Shown here: positions 33,968 through 42,532 of the stretch, in pieces
Numbering within the stretch: position 1 is the first letter of the stretch
How the letters are laid out: every line of letters starts with the position of its first letter
Assembly (NCBI GenBank): GCA_016125155.1
Contig: WGMI01000013.1
Location: forward strand, 1-64,000
Length of the DNA: 64,000 nt
Reading direction: 5' to 3'
Source: a bacterium
GTDB taxonomy: Bacteria > Bacteroidota > Bacteroidia > Flavobacteriales > Schleiferiaceae
Translations under genes and position numbers: made by a program
The notes under the pieces: model-generated
The model's database searches: none
The model's input: only the letters and a program-made list of their open reading frames with translations
Told to the model about the DNA's origin: nothing

Positions 33968-36046
33968 ATGAATTCGAACCGCTTCAAACGCCAGCTCGTC
34001 ACGGCCGCCTTGCCCTATGCCAATGGACCCCTGCACATTGGGCATTTGGCGGGCTGTTATTTGCCGGCCGATATCTACGTCCGCTATCTCCGTTCCAAAG
34101 GGGAAGAAGTGGCTTTTGTATGCGGTTCCGACGAACACGGGGTGGCCATTACCATCAAAGCGCGCAAAGAGGGCATCGAGCCGCGCCAGGTGGTGGACCG
34201 CTACCATGCCCAGATGCGCGATTCGTTTGCAGCCTTTGGCATTGACTTCGACATTTACGGTCGCACGACCGATGCGCTGCACGCAGAGACGGCCCAATCC
34301 TTTTTTAAGACGCTCTACGACAAGGGCGGATTTATCGAGAAAACCAGCGAGCAGTATTTTGACCCGGAAGCCCAGCAGTTTCTGGCCGATCGCTACATCA
34401 CGGGAACCTGTCCGGTGTGTTCGTTTGAACGCGCCTATGGCGACCAGTGCGAAAATTGCGGAAGCAGTCTGAGTCCAAACGACTTAATAAACCCCAAAAG
34501 CGCGCTGAGCGGGGCCACGCCCGAATTGCGTCCCACCTTGAATTGGTATTTGCCCCTCGATGCCATGGCGCCGAAAATTCGATCGTACATCGAGTCGCGC
34601 AGCGGTTGGAAACCGACGGTGATCGGGCAATGCCGCTCTTGGCTCGACAGCGGAGACGGTCTCCAGGCCCGCTCCATGACCCGCGATATGGACTGGGGGG
34701 TGCCCGTTCCCTTGCCCGAAGCCGAGGGTAAGGTGCTCTACGTTTGGTTCGATGCGCCCATCGGATACATCTCGGCCACGCGTCGTTTGTTTCCGACCGA
34801 CTGGGAGCGCTGGTGGAAGGATCCCGAAACCCGGTTGGTGCACTTTATCGGGAAAGACAACATCGTATTTCACTGCATCATTTTTCCGGGTATGTTGATG
34901 GAGCACGGCGACTACATCGTGCCCGATCAAGTGCCCGCCAACGAATTTTTAAATCTGGAGGGCGACAAAATCTCGACATCGCGCAACTGGGCGGTTTGGT
35001 TGCACGAATACCTCGAAGAATTCCCCGACAATCAAGACGCTCTGCGCTACACTTTGTGTGCTTCTGCCCCCGAGTCGAAAGACAACGACTTTACGTGGAA
35101 GGACTTCCAAGCGCGCAACAACAACGAGTTGGTGGCCGTATTCGGGAATTTTGTCAACCGCGTATCGGTGCTGATTCGCTCCAATTTCGATGGGGTGGTT
35201 CCCGCCTTGCCCGCCCATCCGACCGAGCGCGATGCGGCCTTGTTCGAAGTAATGGAAACGGCTGGGGTCCAAATCGGGCAGTCGATTGAACAATATCGGT
35301 TTCGCGAGGCCCTGAGCGTTTTGATGGACCTGGCGCGGGCGGGGAACAAATACCTGGCCGAAGAAGAGCCTTGGAAACAACTCAAGACCCAACCGTCTCG
35401 GGCTGCGGAGGTGCTGGGAATGGGGGCGGTTATTTCGGCGGCGCTCGCCCAGTGGTCCGCGCCTTTCCTGCCTTTTGCGGCCGCCCGATTGCGCCAGGCT
35501 TGGGGATTGGAAGTGTGGTCTTGGGGCGAAGTCGCGCGCCGGGCCAAAACGGAAGTGCCGGGAATTCGGATCGACGACCCGGGCTTGCTGTTCCAAAAAA
35601 TCGACGATGCGGCCATCGAGGCGCAAAAAACCAAGCTCGATCGACGGAAAGCGGAAATGGAAGCGGCCACGGCTGTGGACAGCGCGCCCTCTGCCACTCT
35701 GGACTTTGCCCCGCCCAAACCCGCGATTTCGTTCGACGATTTCGGAAAGATGGATCTGAGGGTCGGTCGGGTGCTTTCGGCCGAGCGGGTGCCCAAAACC
35801 GACAAATTGCTCAAGCTCGAGGTCGATTTGGGCTACGAACGCCGGACCGTGGTGTCGGGCATTGCCCAGCACTTTGAACCCGAGCAACTCGTGGGAAAAT
35901 CCGTGACGGTGCTCGCCAATCTGGCTCCGCGCACCATCAAGGGCATCGAGTCTCAGGGCATGTTGCTCTTTGCCGAAGACGCTTCGGGTCGTCTGCATTT
36001 GCTCGAAGGCGAGGGCGGTGCACGGCCCGGTTCGGCCATTGGCTGA
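33968..36046 (+). CDS. metG: Methionyl-tRNA synthetase
   Basis: About 692 residues from ATG 33968 (MNSNRFKRQLVTAALPYANG). It charges tRNA-Met. The HIGH motif is in GPLHIGHLAG, the zinc-knuckle in CPVC and CENCG, the KMSKS loop as KISTSRNWAVW. A C-terminal Trbp111-type tRNA-binding domain (FDDFGKMDLRVGRVLSAE, ending in LLFAEDASGRLHLLEGE) completes the long, dimeric form of the enzyme. The two tRNA genes follow 80 bases later. Confidence 0.97.
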   Translation: MNSNRFKRQLVTAALPYANGPLHIGHLAGCYLPADIYVRYLRSKGEEVAFVCGSDEHGVAITIKARKEGIEPRQVVDRYHAQMRDSFAAFGIDFDIYGRTTDALHAETAQSFFKTLYDKGGFIEKTSEQYFDPEAQQFLADRYITGTCPVCSFERAYGDQCENCGSSLSPNDLINPKSALSGATPELRPTLNWYLPLDAMAPKIRSYIESRSGWKPTVIGQCRSWLDSGDGLQARSMTRDMDWGVPVPLPEAEGKVLYVWFDAPIGYISATRRLFPTDWERWWKDPETRLVHFIGKDNIVFHCIIFPGMLMEHGDYIVPDQVPANEFLNLEGDKISTSRNWAVWLHEYLEEFPDNQDALRYTLCASAPESKDNDFTWKDFQARNNNELVAVFGNFVNRVSVLIRSNFDGVVPALPAHPTERDAALFEVMETAGVQIGQSIEQYRFREALSVLMDLARAGNKYLAEEEPWKQLKTQPSRAAEVLGMGAVISAALAQWSAPFLPFAAARLRQAWGLEVWSWGEVARRAKTEVPGIRIDDPGLLFQKIDDAAIEAQKTKLDRRKAEMEAATAVDSAPSATLDFAPPKPAISFDDFGKMDLRVGRVLSAERVPKTDKLLKLEVDLGYERRTVVSGIAQHFEPEQLVGKSVTVLANLAPRTIKGIESQGMLLFAEDASGRLHLLEGEGGARPGSAIG

Positions 36047-36126
36047 ACGATTTGTTTTTGAATTTGCCGGACGGACCCCGCGGGCGAGGCATTTTTTTCG
36101 CGAAATTTGCCGTCCGCTTTTCGAAA

Positions 36127-36198
36127 GGCCTCGTAGTTCAACGGATAGAACGAGAGATTCCGGTTCTCTAGATAGGGGTTCGATTCCCTTCGAGGTCA
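36127..36198 (+). tRNA. tRNA-Arg (anticodon CCG)
   Basis: A full cloverleaf can be drawn: acceptor GGCCTCG/CGAGGTC with one G-U pair, D stem GTTC/GAAC, anticodon stem AGAGA/TCTCT with loop TTCCGGT (anticodon CCG at 36160-36162), variable AGAT, T stem AGGGG/CCCTT with loop TTCGATT, discriminator A. CCA is not encoded. It reads the Arg codon CGG. Confidence 0.95.
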
Positions 36199-36214
36199 CT
36201 GTAGTGTTTGCCCC

Positions 36215-36286
36215 GGCCCCGTAGTTCAACGGATAGAATAGAAGTTTCCTAAACTTTTGATCCGCGTTCGATTCGCGGCGGGGCTA
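36215..36286 (+). tRNA. tRNA-Arg (anticodon CCT)
   Basis: Sixteen bases after the first tRNA. Acceptor GGCCCCG/CGGGGCT, D stem GTTC/GAAT, anticodon stem GAAGT/ACTTT with loop TTCCTAA (anticodon CCT at 36248-36250), T stem CCGCG/CGCGG with loop TTCGATT, discriminator A, no encoded CCA. It reads AGG. The D-arm sequence GTAGTTCAACGGATAGAA is shared with the neighbouring tRNA, pointing to duplication. Confidence 0.95.
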
Positions 36287-36376
36287 CGAGGACCGATTCC
36301 CTTTGTCCGTGGATTTTGGAGTATCGCGAATCTCCCACCCTGTCAACCATTCGTGCGCTGGAGTGTTGAAATGCTC

Positions 36377-37102
36377 ATGAACACCATCAAACCCTACAAA
36401 GACCGCAGCGACAGCAAAAAAGAACAGGTGGCGGATATGTTCGATGGCATCGCGGGTCGATACGATGCGCTCAACCGCATCCTATCGCTGGGGATTGATG
36501 TGGGATGGCGCAAAAAACTGGTGCGCACCGCGGCGCTCGAAAAACCCGCCCAGATTTTGGACGTGGCCACGGGAACCGCCGATTTGGCGCTCGAATTGGC
36601 CAAGACCACAGGAGCCAAGGTCATTGGAGTGGATATTTCGAAGGGAATGCTCGAAATAGGGCGCGCCAAGGTGGGCAAAGAGCGCCTAAACGATCAGATC
36701 GAGCTGTTGTACGGAGACAGCGAGTCCCTGCCGTTCGAAAGCGACCGCTTCGACGTGGTCACCGCGTCGTTTGGAGTCCGGAATTTTCAAAACCTCGAAG
36801 TGGGACTGAGCGAAATGGCCCGGGTGCTCAAACCGGGGGGCCTGCTGATGGTGTTGGAGTTCTCTCAGCCTCAGAGCAGTCCTTTTAAAGAACTCTATCG
36901 ATTCTATTCGAGCGCCATCCTTCCACGGCTCGGCAAAGCCCTATCGGGAGATGGGTCGGCCTACGCCTATTTGCCCGAATCGGTAAATGCCTTTCCCTAC
37001 GGTGCGGAATTCAATCGAATCCTAGACCTTTGCGGCCTCCAATCCGCCTCCGATCTTTCCCTCACTTTTGGCATCGCAAGCTTGTATACCGCCCGGAAAT
37101 AA
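36377..37102 (+). CDS. Demethylmenaquinone methyltransferase (UbiE/MenG family)
   Basis: About 241 residues from ATG 36377 (MNTIKPYKDRSDSKKEQVADM); another ATG two codons earlier is possible, while the frame's earlier opening lies inside the tRNA and is rejected. It methylates demethylmenaquinone to menaquinone with SAM. Features: FDGIAGRYDALNRILSLGID, the SAM motif ILDVATGTADLALELA, VTASFGVRNFQNLEVGL and the LEFSQPQSSPFKELYRFY and AYAYLPESVNAFP signatures. In Bacteroidota this gene is commonly next to porT, as here. Confidence 0.93.
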   Translation: MNTIKPYKDRSDSKKEQVADMFDGIAGRYDALNRILSLGIDVGWRKKLVRTAALEKPAQILDVATGTADLALELAKTTGAKVIGVDISKGMLEIGRAKVGKERLNDQIELLYGDSESLPFESDRFDVVTASFGVRNFQNLEVGLSEMARVLKPGGLLMVLEFSQPQSSPFKELYRFYSSAILPRLGKALSGDGSAYAYLPESVNAFPYGAEFNRILDLCGLQSASDLSLTFGIASLYTARK

Positions 37103-37130
37103 GCGCCTCGTTCCCGCGTTCAGTGTAGGG

Positions 37131-37832
37131 ATGGGAAAGCGATTTTTGGGATTGTTGATGGTCGGCTTACTCAGCGTAAACAGCGCAGAGGCCCAGCGTA
37201 AAAAGCTCCAAAACCAACCCAAGTACGACCGAAAACCCTTACACTTCGGCTTTACTCTGGGAATCAACTACATGGATTTCCATATCCGCACCAAGGACCT
37301 GATCGACTATCCTGAAGTTTACCGCGTATTCAGCACCGTCAATTCTGGGTTCAACATCGGAATTGTCTCGGACGTGGCGTTCAACGAAAACCTCAACCTG
37401 CGGTTTATTCCGGCCTTTGCGACCACCAACCGGATGTTGACGTTCGAAATTGAGGACTCGGTGACCAACCGCCGCGCTTTTGTGGTTCGCGAAATCGAGT
37501 CGGCCTTTATCGAACTCCCGCTCGAGGTCAAATTCAAGTCGGACCGCATCAACAACTACCGCTTTTACCTGCTGGGAGGAGTCAAATACGCCCTCGATCT
37601 GGCTTCGAATGAAGACGTTCGCGATCCGGAAATCTTCAAGATCAAAAGCCGGGATTTCGGGTACGAACTGGGCTTTGGCATGGATATCTACTTCGAATTC
37701 TTCAAAATGTCGCCCCAAGTCAAGGCCACCTTTGGTCAGGCCAATTTGAACGTAGACGACGGAACCCTGTATTCCGAGATCATCGAACGTCTCGAAACCC
37801 GAAGCGTTCTGTTTCAGGTGACGTTTGAATAG
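37131..37832 (+). CDS. porT: PorT-like outer-membrane beta-barrel protein (type IX secretion)
   Basis: About 233 residues from ATG 37131 (MGKRFLGLLMVGLLSVNSAEAQ, signal peptide ending EAQ); the open frame extends upstream into ubiE but the signal peptide fixes the start. The beta-strand pattern, with HFGFTLGINYMDF, GFNIGIVSDVAFNENLNLRFIP (in two halves) and a terminal aromatic FQVTFE, fits the PorT family, an outer-membrane component of type IX secretion. The neighbour ubiE and the presence of CHU_C cargo in the window agree with this. Converges with yqeY, three bases between stops. Confidence 0.75.
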   Translation: MGKRFLGLLMVGLLSVNSAEAQRKKLQNQPKYDRKPLHFGFTLGINYMDFHIRTKDLIDYPEVYRVFSTVNSGFNIGIVSDVAFNENLNLRFIPAFATTNRMLTFEIEDSVTNRRAFVVREIESAFIELPLEVKFKSDRINNYRFYLLGGVKYALDLASNEDVRDPEIFKIKSRDFGYELGFGMDIYFEFFKMSPQVKATFGQANLNVDDGTLYSEIIERLETRSVLFQVTFE

Positions 37833-37835
37833 CGC

Positions 37836-38285
37836 TCAAGACAGCAACCTCCGCGCCGTTTCGGAAAGCGTCTTTCCGTCCACCTGACCCGCCAACGCTT
37901 TGCTCGAGGCGCCCATCAGCTTTCCCAAATCGGCTGATCCGGATAACCCTAAAGTTCCTATGAGCTGTTTCAGGGCTTGTTCGACCGCTTCGGCGCTCAG
38001 CGGTTCGGGCAGATAGCGACCAATGACTTCGGCCTGAAAACGTTCTACGCTTTCGAGATCCGGGCGATTTTGGGTAGCGTAGATGTCCGCAGCCTCCTTG
38101 CGCTGTTTTTGCAGACGCTGCAACAATTTCAATTCGGCATCGGCATCGAGCACTTCAGAGGCCCCCTTTTCGGTCTTGGCGAGCAGCACGGCACTTTTAA
38201 TGGCCCTCAAGGCTTCCAGGACCCCCTGTTCGCGGGCCTTCATCGCCTCCTTGATGTCTTGGTTGATGCGTTCTTCTAGACCCAT
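37836..38285 (-). CDS. GatB/YqeY domain protein
   Basis: About 149 residues from ATG 38285 (MGLEERINQDIKEAMKAREQG), the usual family start; a TTG at 38303 would overlap ftsZ by four bases. YqeY proteins resemble the tRNA-binding tail of GatB and may interact with tRNA or aminoacylation, with no settled role. Blocks LEALRAIKSAVLLAKTEKG, YLPEPLSAEAVEQALKQLI and GKLMGASSKALAGQVDGKTL are typical. Last gene of the dcw run. Confidence 0.9.
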   Translation of the reverse strand: MGLEERINQDIKEAMKAREQGVLEALRAIKSAVLLAKTEKGASEVLDADAELKLLQRLQKQRKEAADIYATQNRPDLESVERFQAEVIGRYLPEPLSAEAVEQALKQLIGTLGLSGSADLGKLMGASSKALAGQVDGKTLSETARRLLS

Positions 38286-38299
38286 AGCCACGGATTGGT

Positions 38300-40411
38300 T
38301 CAATCGACGTTGTCGTGCAAAAAACGGTTGTTCGAGCGCAGTTCACCCTTGCCTTCCTCGCCCGACACCCCCAATTGACCCAAAACGGGGGTTTTGGATA
38401 CGGGCTCGTTGTCGAGTTGGATGCCGAGGCGCTGATAGGCCGGGACCTCGCTGCCAAACAGATCCTGGGTTTTCGACTTCGTAAAGCGATAGTTGTAGTG
38501 CTGCAAACGCGCTTTGCGCTCTTCGATTTTGTGGTGCAGGCTCTGGGCAATGGGGCGATCGAAGGCCGCAAACGGGGCTTCTTCGGCCGTATCGGGCTGG
38601 GCACCGATGGCCACGGGCTCGTCTGCTTTGGCCTCGACCGGGCGCTGACGCAGCTCAAAACCCAATTCCGGATCGCTCACGGTAGCTGTGGTGGTTTCGC
38701 TTCCGGCCGGAGCGGGCTTTCTCAAACCCATCTGCTCTTCAAAAGCCAGGAGATCCTCGAGCTCGTACACCCGCCGTTGGGACGCTTCCTCTGGAGCGGA
38801 CACCTCCGACGCGGGCAGTTCAAAAAGCGTCTCTTCGCGTTCTTCGACAGCGGCTTCGGCGAGGGGTTGTTCGAACCCATCGAGCCGGGGTTCTGAGGCG
38901 GTCTCGTCCCCCACCGAATCTGCGGTCTCGGCGGTTTCGAAGTCGTCCGCTTCTTGCTCAAAACCCGTTGCTTCGTCTTGCCCAAAATCGCGGATGGTAA
39001 ACGTAAAACTGACCGGTTGCTCGACGGTGGCTTCGACAGAATGTGTCATAGGTGCCTCTGCGACGGTCCCGATCTCGCTCGACGGCTCCTGTGCGAGCAT
39101 TGCTTCTGTATGCACGTCCTGCACCGCTTCAATGGGCACTTCCCGGAACGCTTCTGGGGAAGGAGCCGGAGCGGAGTTGATCGCAGCGAAATCCGTGCTC
39201 TGAAGGGTTTCGGGCTCTTCCTCCAACGCAAAAATCCGCAAAGGCTCAGAAACCGCAAGGACTTCGGAGGACGGATCATTCAAAGGCGCCAAGTCCGGTT
39301 GAGCGGCGGAGCCGCGGGGCTCTTCGGCTGAACTGTTGCGGACCGCGCTGGGTTGGGGGTTCAAAGCCGCAGGGGCCGGAGCGGGCTCGCCCTCGAGGGG
39401 AATCACAATTCGTGCGGGTTCGGCCCGGCGCAGCGTATTTAACTGACGGTCAACTGGAAAACCCGTGGCAATGATGGTGACCCCAATGGCCTCTCCGAGC
39501 GATTCGTCTTCTCCGATGCCCAGAATGATGTTGGCATCGCTCCCGCTCTGGTTCTGGATGTGTTCGCTGATCTCCCCAATCTCGTCAAACGTGATTTCGC
39601 TCGTGCCCGAAACAATGAGCAACAGCACATTGCGCGCCCCGACGATCAGGTTGTCGTTGAGCAGGGGCGAATCGAGTGCATCGCGGATTACGCGGGCCGC
39701 CCGGTCTTCACCTGTGGCTTGTGCCGACCCCATCACCGCCGTACCGCTATCGGCCAAAACCGTGCGCACGTCTTTGAGGTCGATGTTGGTCGTAAAGTGG
39801 TGCGTTATGACCTCGGCAATGCCCCGGGCCGCAGTGGCCAGCACTTCGTCAGCCTTGGCAAAACCCGCTTTGAATCCGAGGTTGCCATAGATTTCGCGCA
39901 ACTTGTTGTTGTTGATCACAATGAGCGAATCGACCTGCTCGCGCAGCCGATCGATCCCGTCTTGTGCTTGTCGCATCCGAATGCTGCCTTCAAAAGCAAA
40001 GGGACTGGTCACAATACCAACGGTCAAAATGCCAAGCGATCGAGCCGCCCCGGCTATGATGGGGGCCGCCCCTGTTCCTGTACCTCCACCCATGCCCGCG
40101 GTGATAAACACCATCCGCGTGTTTTTTTCGAGAATCGAGACAATGTCGCTCAGGCTTTCTCGCGCAGCCTGTTCTCCCACTTCGGGATTGGCTCCAGCCC
40201 CCAACCCCTCGGTGATCCCGAGACCCAATTGGACTTTGTTGGGCACGGGGCTGGCTTGCAAGGCTTGCGCATCGGTGTTGCACACCATAAAGTCCACCCC
40301 TTTAATGCCCTGGTGGAACATATGGTTCACGGCATTGCTGCCGCCACCGCCAACGCCAATCACCTTGATGACAGACGATTGATTCTTGGGTAAATCGAAT
40401 TGAAGATCCAT
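38300..40411 (-). CDS. ftsZ: Cell division GTPase FtsZ with unusually long linker
   Basis: A 703-residue tubulin homologue forming the division ring. The GTPase core is residues 1-320: VIGVGGGGSNAVNHM, the signature GGGTGTGAAP (109-118), NNNKLREIYGNLGF. It is followed by a long acidic, Glu/Ala/Pro-rich linker of roughly 310 residues and a C-terminal basic/tail segment ending NNRFLHDNVD, the phylum-type membrane-anchor-binding peptide. The usual linker is far shorter in most bacteria. It starts 22 bases after ftsA, the widest gap in the cluster core. Confidence 0.97.
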   Translation of the reverse strand: MDLQFDLPKNQSSVIKVIGVGGGGSNAVNHMFHQGIKGVDFMVCNTDAQALQASPVPNKVQLGLGITEGLGAGANPEVGEQAARESLSDIVSILEKNTRMVFITAGMGGGTGTGAAPIIAGAARSLGILTVGIVTSPFAFEGSIRMRQAQDGIDRLREQVDSLIVINNNKLREIYGNLGFKAGFAKADEVLATAARGIAEVITHHFTTNIDLKDVRTVLADSGTAVMGSAQATGEDRAARVIRDALDSPLLNDNLIVGARNVLLLIVSGTSEITFDEIGEISEHIQNQSGSDANIILGIGEDESLGEAIGVTIIATGFPVDRQLNTLRRAEPARIVIPLEGEPAPAPAALNPQPSAVRNSSAEEPRGSAAQPDLAPLNDPSSEVLAVSEPLRIFALEEEPETLQSTDFAAINSAPAPSPEAFREVPIEAVQDVHTEAMLAQEPSSEIGTVAEAPMTHSVEATVEQPVSFTFTIRDFGQDEATGFEQEADDFETAETADSVGDETASEPRLDGFEQPLAEAAVEEREETLFELPASEVSAPEEASQRRVYELEDLLAFEEQMGLRKPAPAGSETTTATVSDPELGFELRQRPVEAKADEPVAIGAQPDTAEEAPFAAFDRPIAQSLHHKIEERKARLQHYNYRFTKSKTQDLFGSEVPAYQRLGIQLDNEPVSKTPVLGQLGVSGEEGKGELRSNNRFLHDNVD

Positions 40412-40433
40412 GCGAACGGACTGAAGGGTTGGT

Positions 40434-41792
40434 TTAGAGATCGGTGTCGAGAAAGTTCTTGAACTTGTCTACCCAGCTCTCGAGGAAGTTCCTCTTGGCG
40501 GGGCGGGATTCGGTTTCGACTTCGTCGGCCTCGGGTTCTGTGGCCGTTGTCGTCAGGGGCGTTGTGGGAACCGGTTGGGGTTCTACCGGGGCGGTTTGGG
40601 TCGGGTCTATGACCCCGGGGGCCCGCAGATGTGCATACTCGAGCCCTTTCATGACCAGCCCAACGGCCGTGGCATATTGTGGGCTGCTGAGCTCGTCGTC
40701 TCCGTTGTTGGCAATGTGTTCGTTGGGCAACCCAATGCGCGTGTCCATACCGGTGACATACTCGACCAACTGCTTGATGTGCTTGAGCTGGGCCCCTCCT
40801 CCGGTCAGTACGATGCCTGCAATGAGCTTTTTGCGTTGCTCCTGATGCCCGTAGGCCTTGATTTCCGAGTGCACCTGCTCGATGATTTCCACCACCCGGG
40901 CGTGGATGATGCGCGAGAGATTTTTAAGCGAAATTTCCTTGGGCTCCCTACCCCGCAAACCCGGAATCGAGACAATCTCATTCTCCTTGTTTTCTCCGGG
41001 CCAGGCCGATCCGAATTTGATCTTGAGCAACTCCGCCTGCTTCTCGATAATCGAGCACCCTTCCTTGATGTCGTCGGTGATTACGTTGCCCCCAAAGGGA
41101 ATCACCGCAGTGTGGCGGATGATGCCGTCTTTGAAAATCGCCACATCGGTGGTACCGCCTCCAATGTCGACCAATACGACGCCCGCTTCTTTCTCTTCCT
41201 GACTCAAAACAGCTTCGGCACTGGCCAGCGGTTCGAGGGTAATGTCGGCTACTTCGAGTCCCGAGCTCTTGACACAGCGACCGATGTTGCGAATCGACGA
41301 AACCTGTCCGACTACGATGTGGAAATTGGCTTCGAGCCGCCCTCCGTACATCCCTTTGGGCTCCCGGATTTCGCTCTGTCCATCGATCTTGAATTCCTGG
41401 GGAAGCACATGGATGATTTCTTCCCCGGGCATCATCACCAACTTGTGGACGTTTTCGACGAGCGATTCAATGTCGCGTTCGTCGATGACTTCGTCGCTCT
41501 GTTTGCGGGTGATGTAGTCCGAGTGCTGAAGACTGCGGATGTGTTGCCCCGCAATGCCCACGGTGACGCTTTGAATCCGATAGCCGCTGAGTTCTTCGGC
41601 TTCGGTCACCGCGGTTTTGATCGAGTCGATAGTCTGGACAATATTGGTCACCACCCCTCGGTGCACCCCCAGCGAACGGGCCTTGCCGAGCGCCAGGATT
41701 TCCAGTTTGCCATATTCGTTGCGGCGGCCCACCATGGCGACGATTTTGGTCGTTCCAATGTCGAGGCCTACAGCAATGGGGTTCGTTGTCAT
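40434..41792 (-). CDS. ftsA: Cell division protein FtsA
   Basis: A 452-residue actin-like ATPase that tethers FtsZ to the membrane. ATP-binding elements VGLDIGTTKIVAMVGR, VVLVDIGGGTTDVAIFKDG and AGIVLTGGGAQLKHIKQL are intact, with the 1C domain between. A Pro/Thr/Glu-rich linker leads to the C-terminal amphipathic helix NFLESWVDKFKNFLDTDL, the membrane-targeting sequence. Its ATG overlaps the ftsQ stop by four bases. Confidence 0.97.
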   Translation of the reverse strand: MTTNPIAVGLDIGTTKIVAMVGRRNEYGKLEILALGKARSLGVHRGVVTNIVQTIDSIKTAVTEAEELSGYRIQSVTVGIAGQHIRSLQHSDYITRKQSDEVIDERDIESLVENVHKLVMMPGEEIIHVLPQEFKIDGQSEIREPKGMYGGRLEANFHIVVGQVSSIRNIGRCVKSSGLEVADITLEPLASAEAVLSQEEKEAGVVLVDIGGGTTDVAIFKDGIIRHTAVIPFGGNVITDDIKEGCSIIEKQAELLKIKFGSAWPGENKENEIVSIPGLRGREPKEISLKNLSRIIHARVVEIIEQVHSEIKAYGHQEQRKKLIAGIVLTGGGAQLKHIKQLVEYVTGMDTRIGLPNEHIANNGDDELSSPQYATAVGLVMKGLEYAHLRAPGVIDPTQTAPVEPQPVPTTPLTTTATEPEADEVETESRPAKRNFLESWVDKFKNFLDTDL

Positions 41793-42532
41793 GGGTTGGT
41801 TGTCGTTCGGGCCACGATTTGCCCTTGAAAGCGCAAGTCGAGGCGGGTAAGGTGTTGTTGGGTGTCCGCGTTCGGATAACTCAGGTAGAAACGCTTGTAT
41901 TTGTTCAGTTTGCGTTTATATTCATCAGGGGTTCCCAGCCGCAATTCGCCCCCGAACGTCGAAAAGAGCCAGAGCTCTCCATCAACCCACTTTCCCCCGT
42001 CGATGAGCGGACTCAACACGCTGTCTGCGGCAATGTAGCCGAAGACCTGAGCGAGGCGGAGATCGCTCTCCGCGGTGCGCTCTGATTGGGGCCGGAGGTC
42101 TCCGTACAACACGGGTACGCGGGCACTGAAATGCGGAGTGGGCTGAATCGACTGGCCTTCGGCGTCCAGATAGCGACTGTTCCCATTTTCAAAGAGCCTG
42201 AGAAGCGGAAACCGCTGATCGATACGGATGTACAGCACTTTACCCAAACTCGAAAATACCTCGGCCCCGTGCACCCCATTGTGCAGCTCGAGCTGTTCTT
42301 CCAACAGCTTGATGTTAATTGTTTTATCCTTGGAAGCACCCCGCTTTACGATGCTTTTAACCTCATCTTCAGTAAGAAAGCGCATATCTCCACGGAGCTC
42401 GACCTTCAGGGTGCTGCGCTCAAGGCGGGGTACCTGCTCGGAATCGGGCTGCCGAAAGGCCACCAGCGCCACCGGAAATCCGAAGGCACAGACCCAAGAC
42501 ACCAGTCTTTGAAGGCGGTTCTTCCCGTTCAT
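41789..42532 (-). CDS. ftsQ: Cell division protein FtsQ
   Basis: A 247-residue bitopic divisome protein: short cytoplasmic tail, one membrane segment (LVSWVCAFGFPVALVAF), then a POTRA-like region (STLKVELRGDMRFLTEDEVKSIV) and a beta domain (GKWVDGELWLFSTFGGELRLGTP). Identity rests on position between murC and ftsA as much as on sequence, since FtsQ diverges fast. Both ends overlap neighbours by four bases. Confidence 0.88.
   Translation of the reverse strand: MNGKNRLQRLVSWVCAFGFPVALVAFRQPDSEQVPRLERSTLKVELRGDMRFLTEDEVKSIVKRGASKDKTINIKLLEEQLELHNGVHGAEVFSSLGKVLYIRIDQRFPLLRLFENGNSRYLDAEGQSIQPTPHFSARVPVLYGDLRPQSERTAESDLRLAQVFGYIAADSVLSPLIDGGKWVDGELWLFSTFGGELRLGTPDEYKRKLNKYKRFYLSYPNADTQQHLTRLDLRFQGQIVARTTTNP

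Noticed and set aside
34949-36229. Antisense frame over metG
   Set aside because: Shadow of GC-rich codons with no family resemblance.
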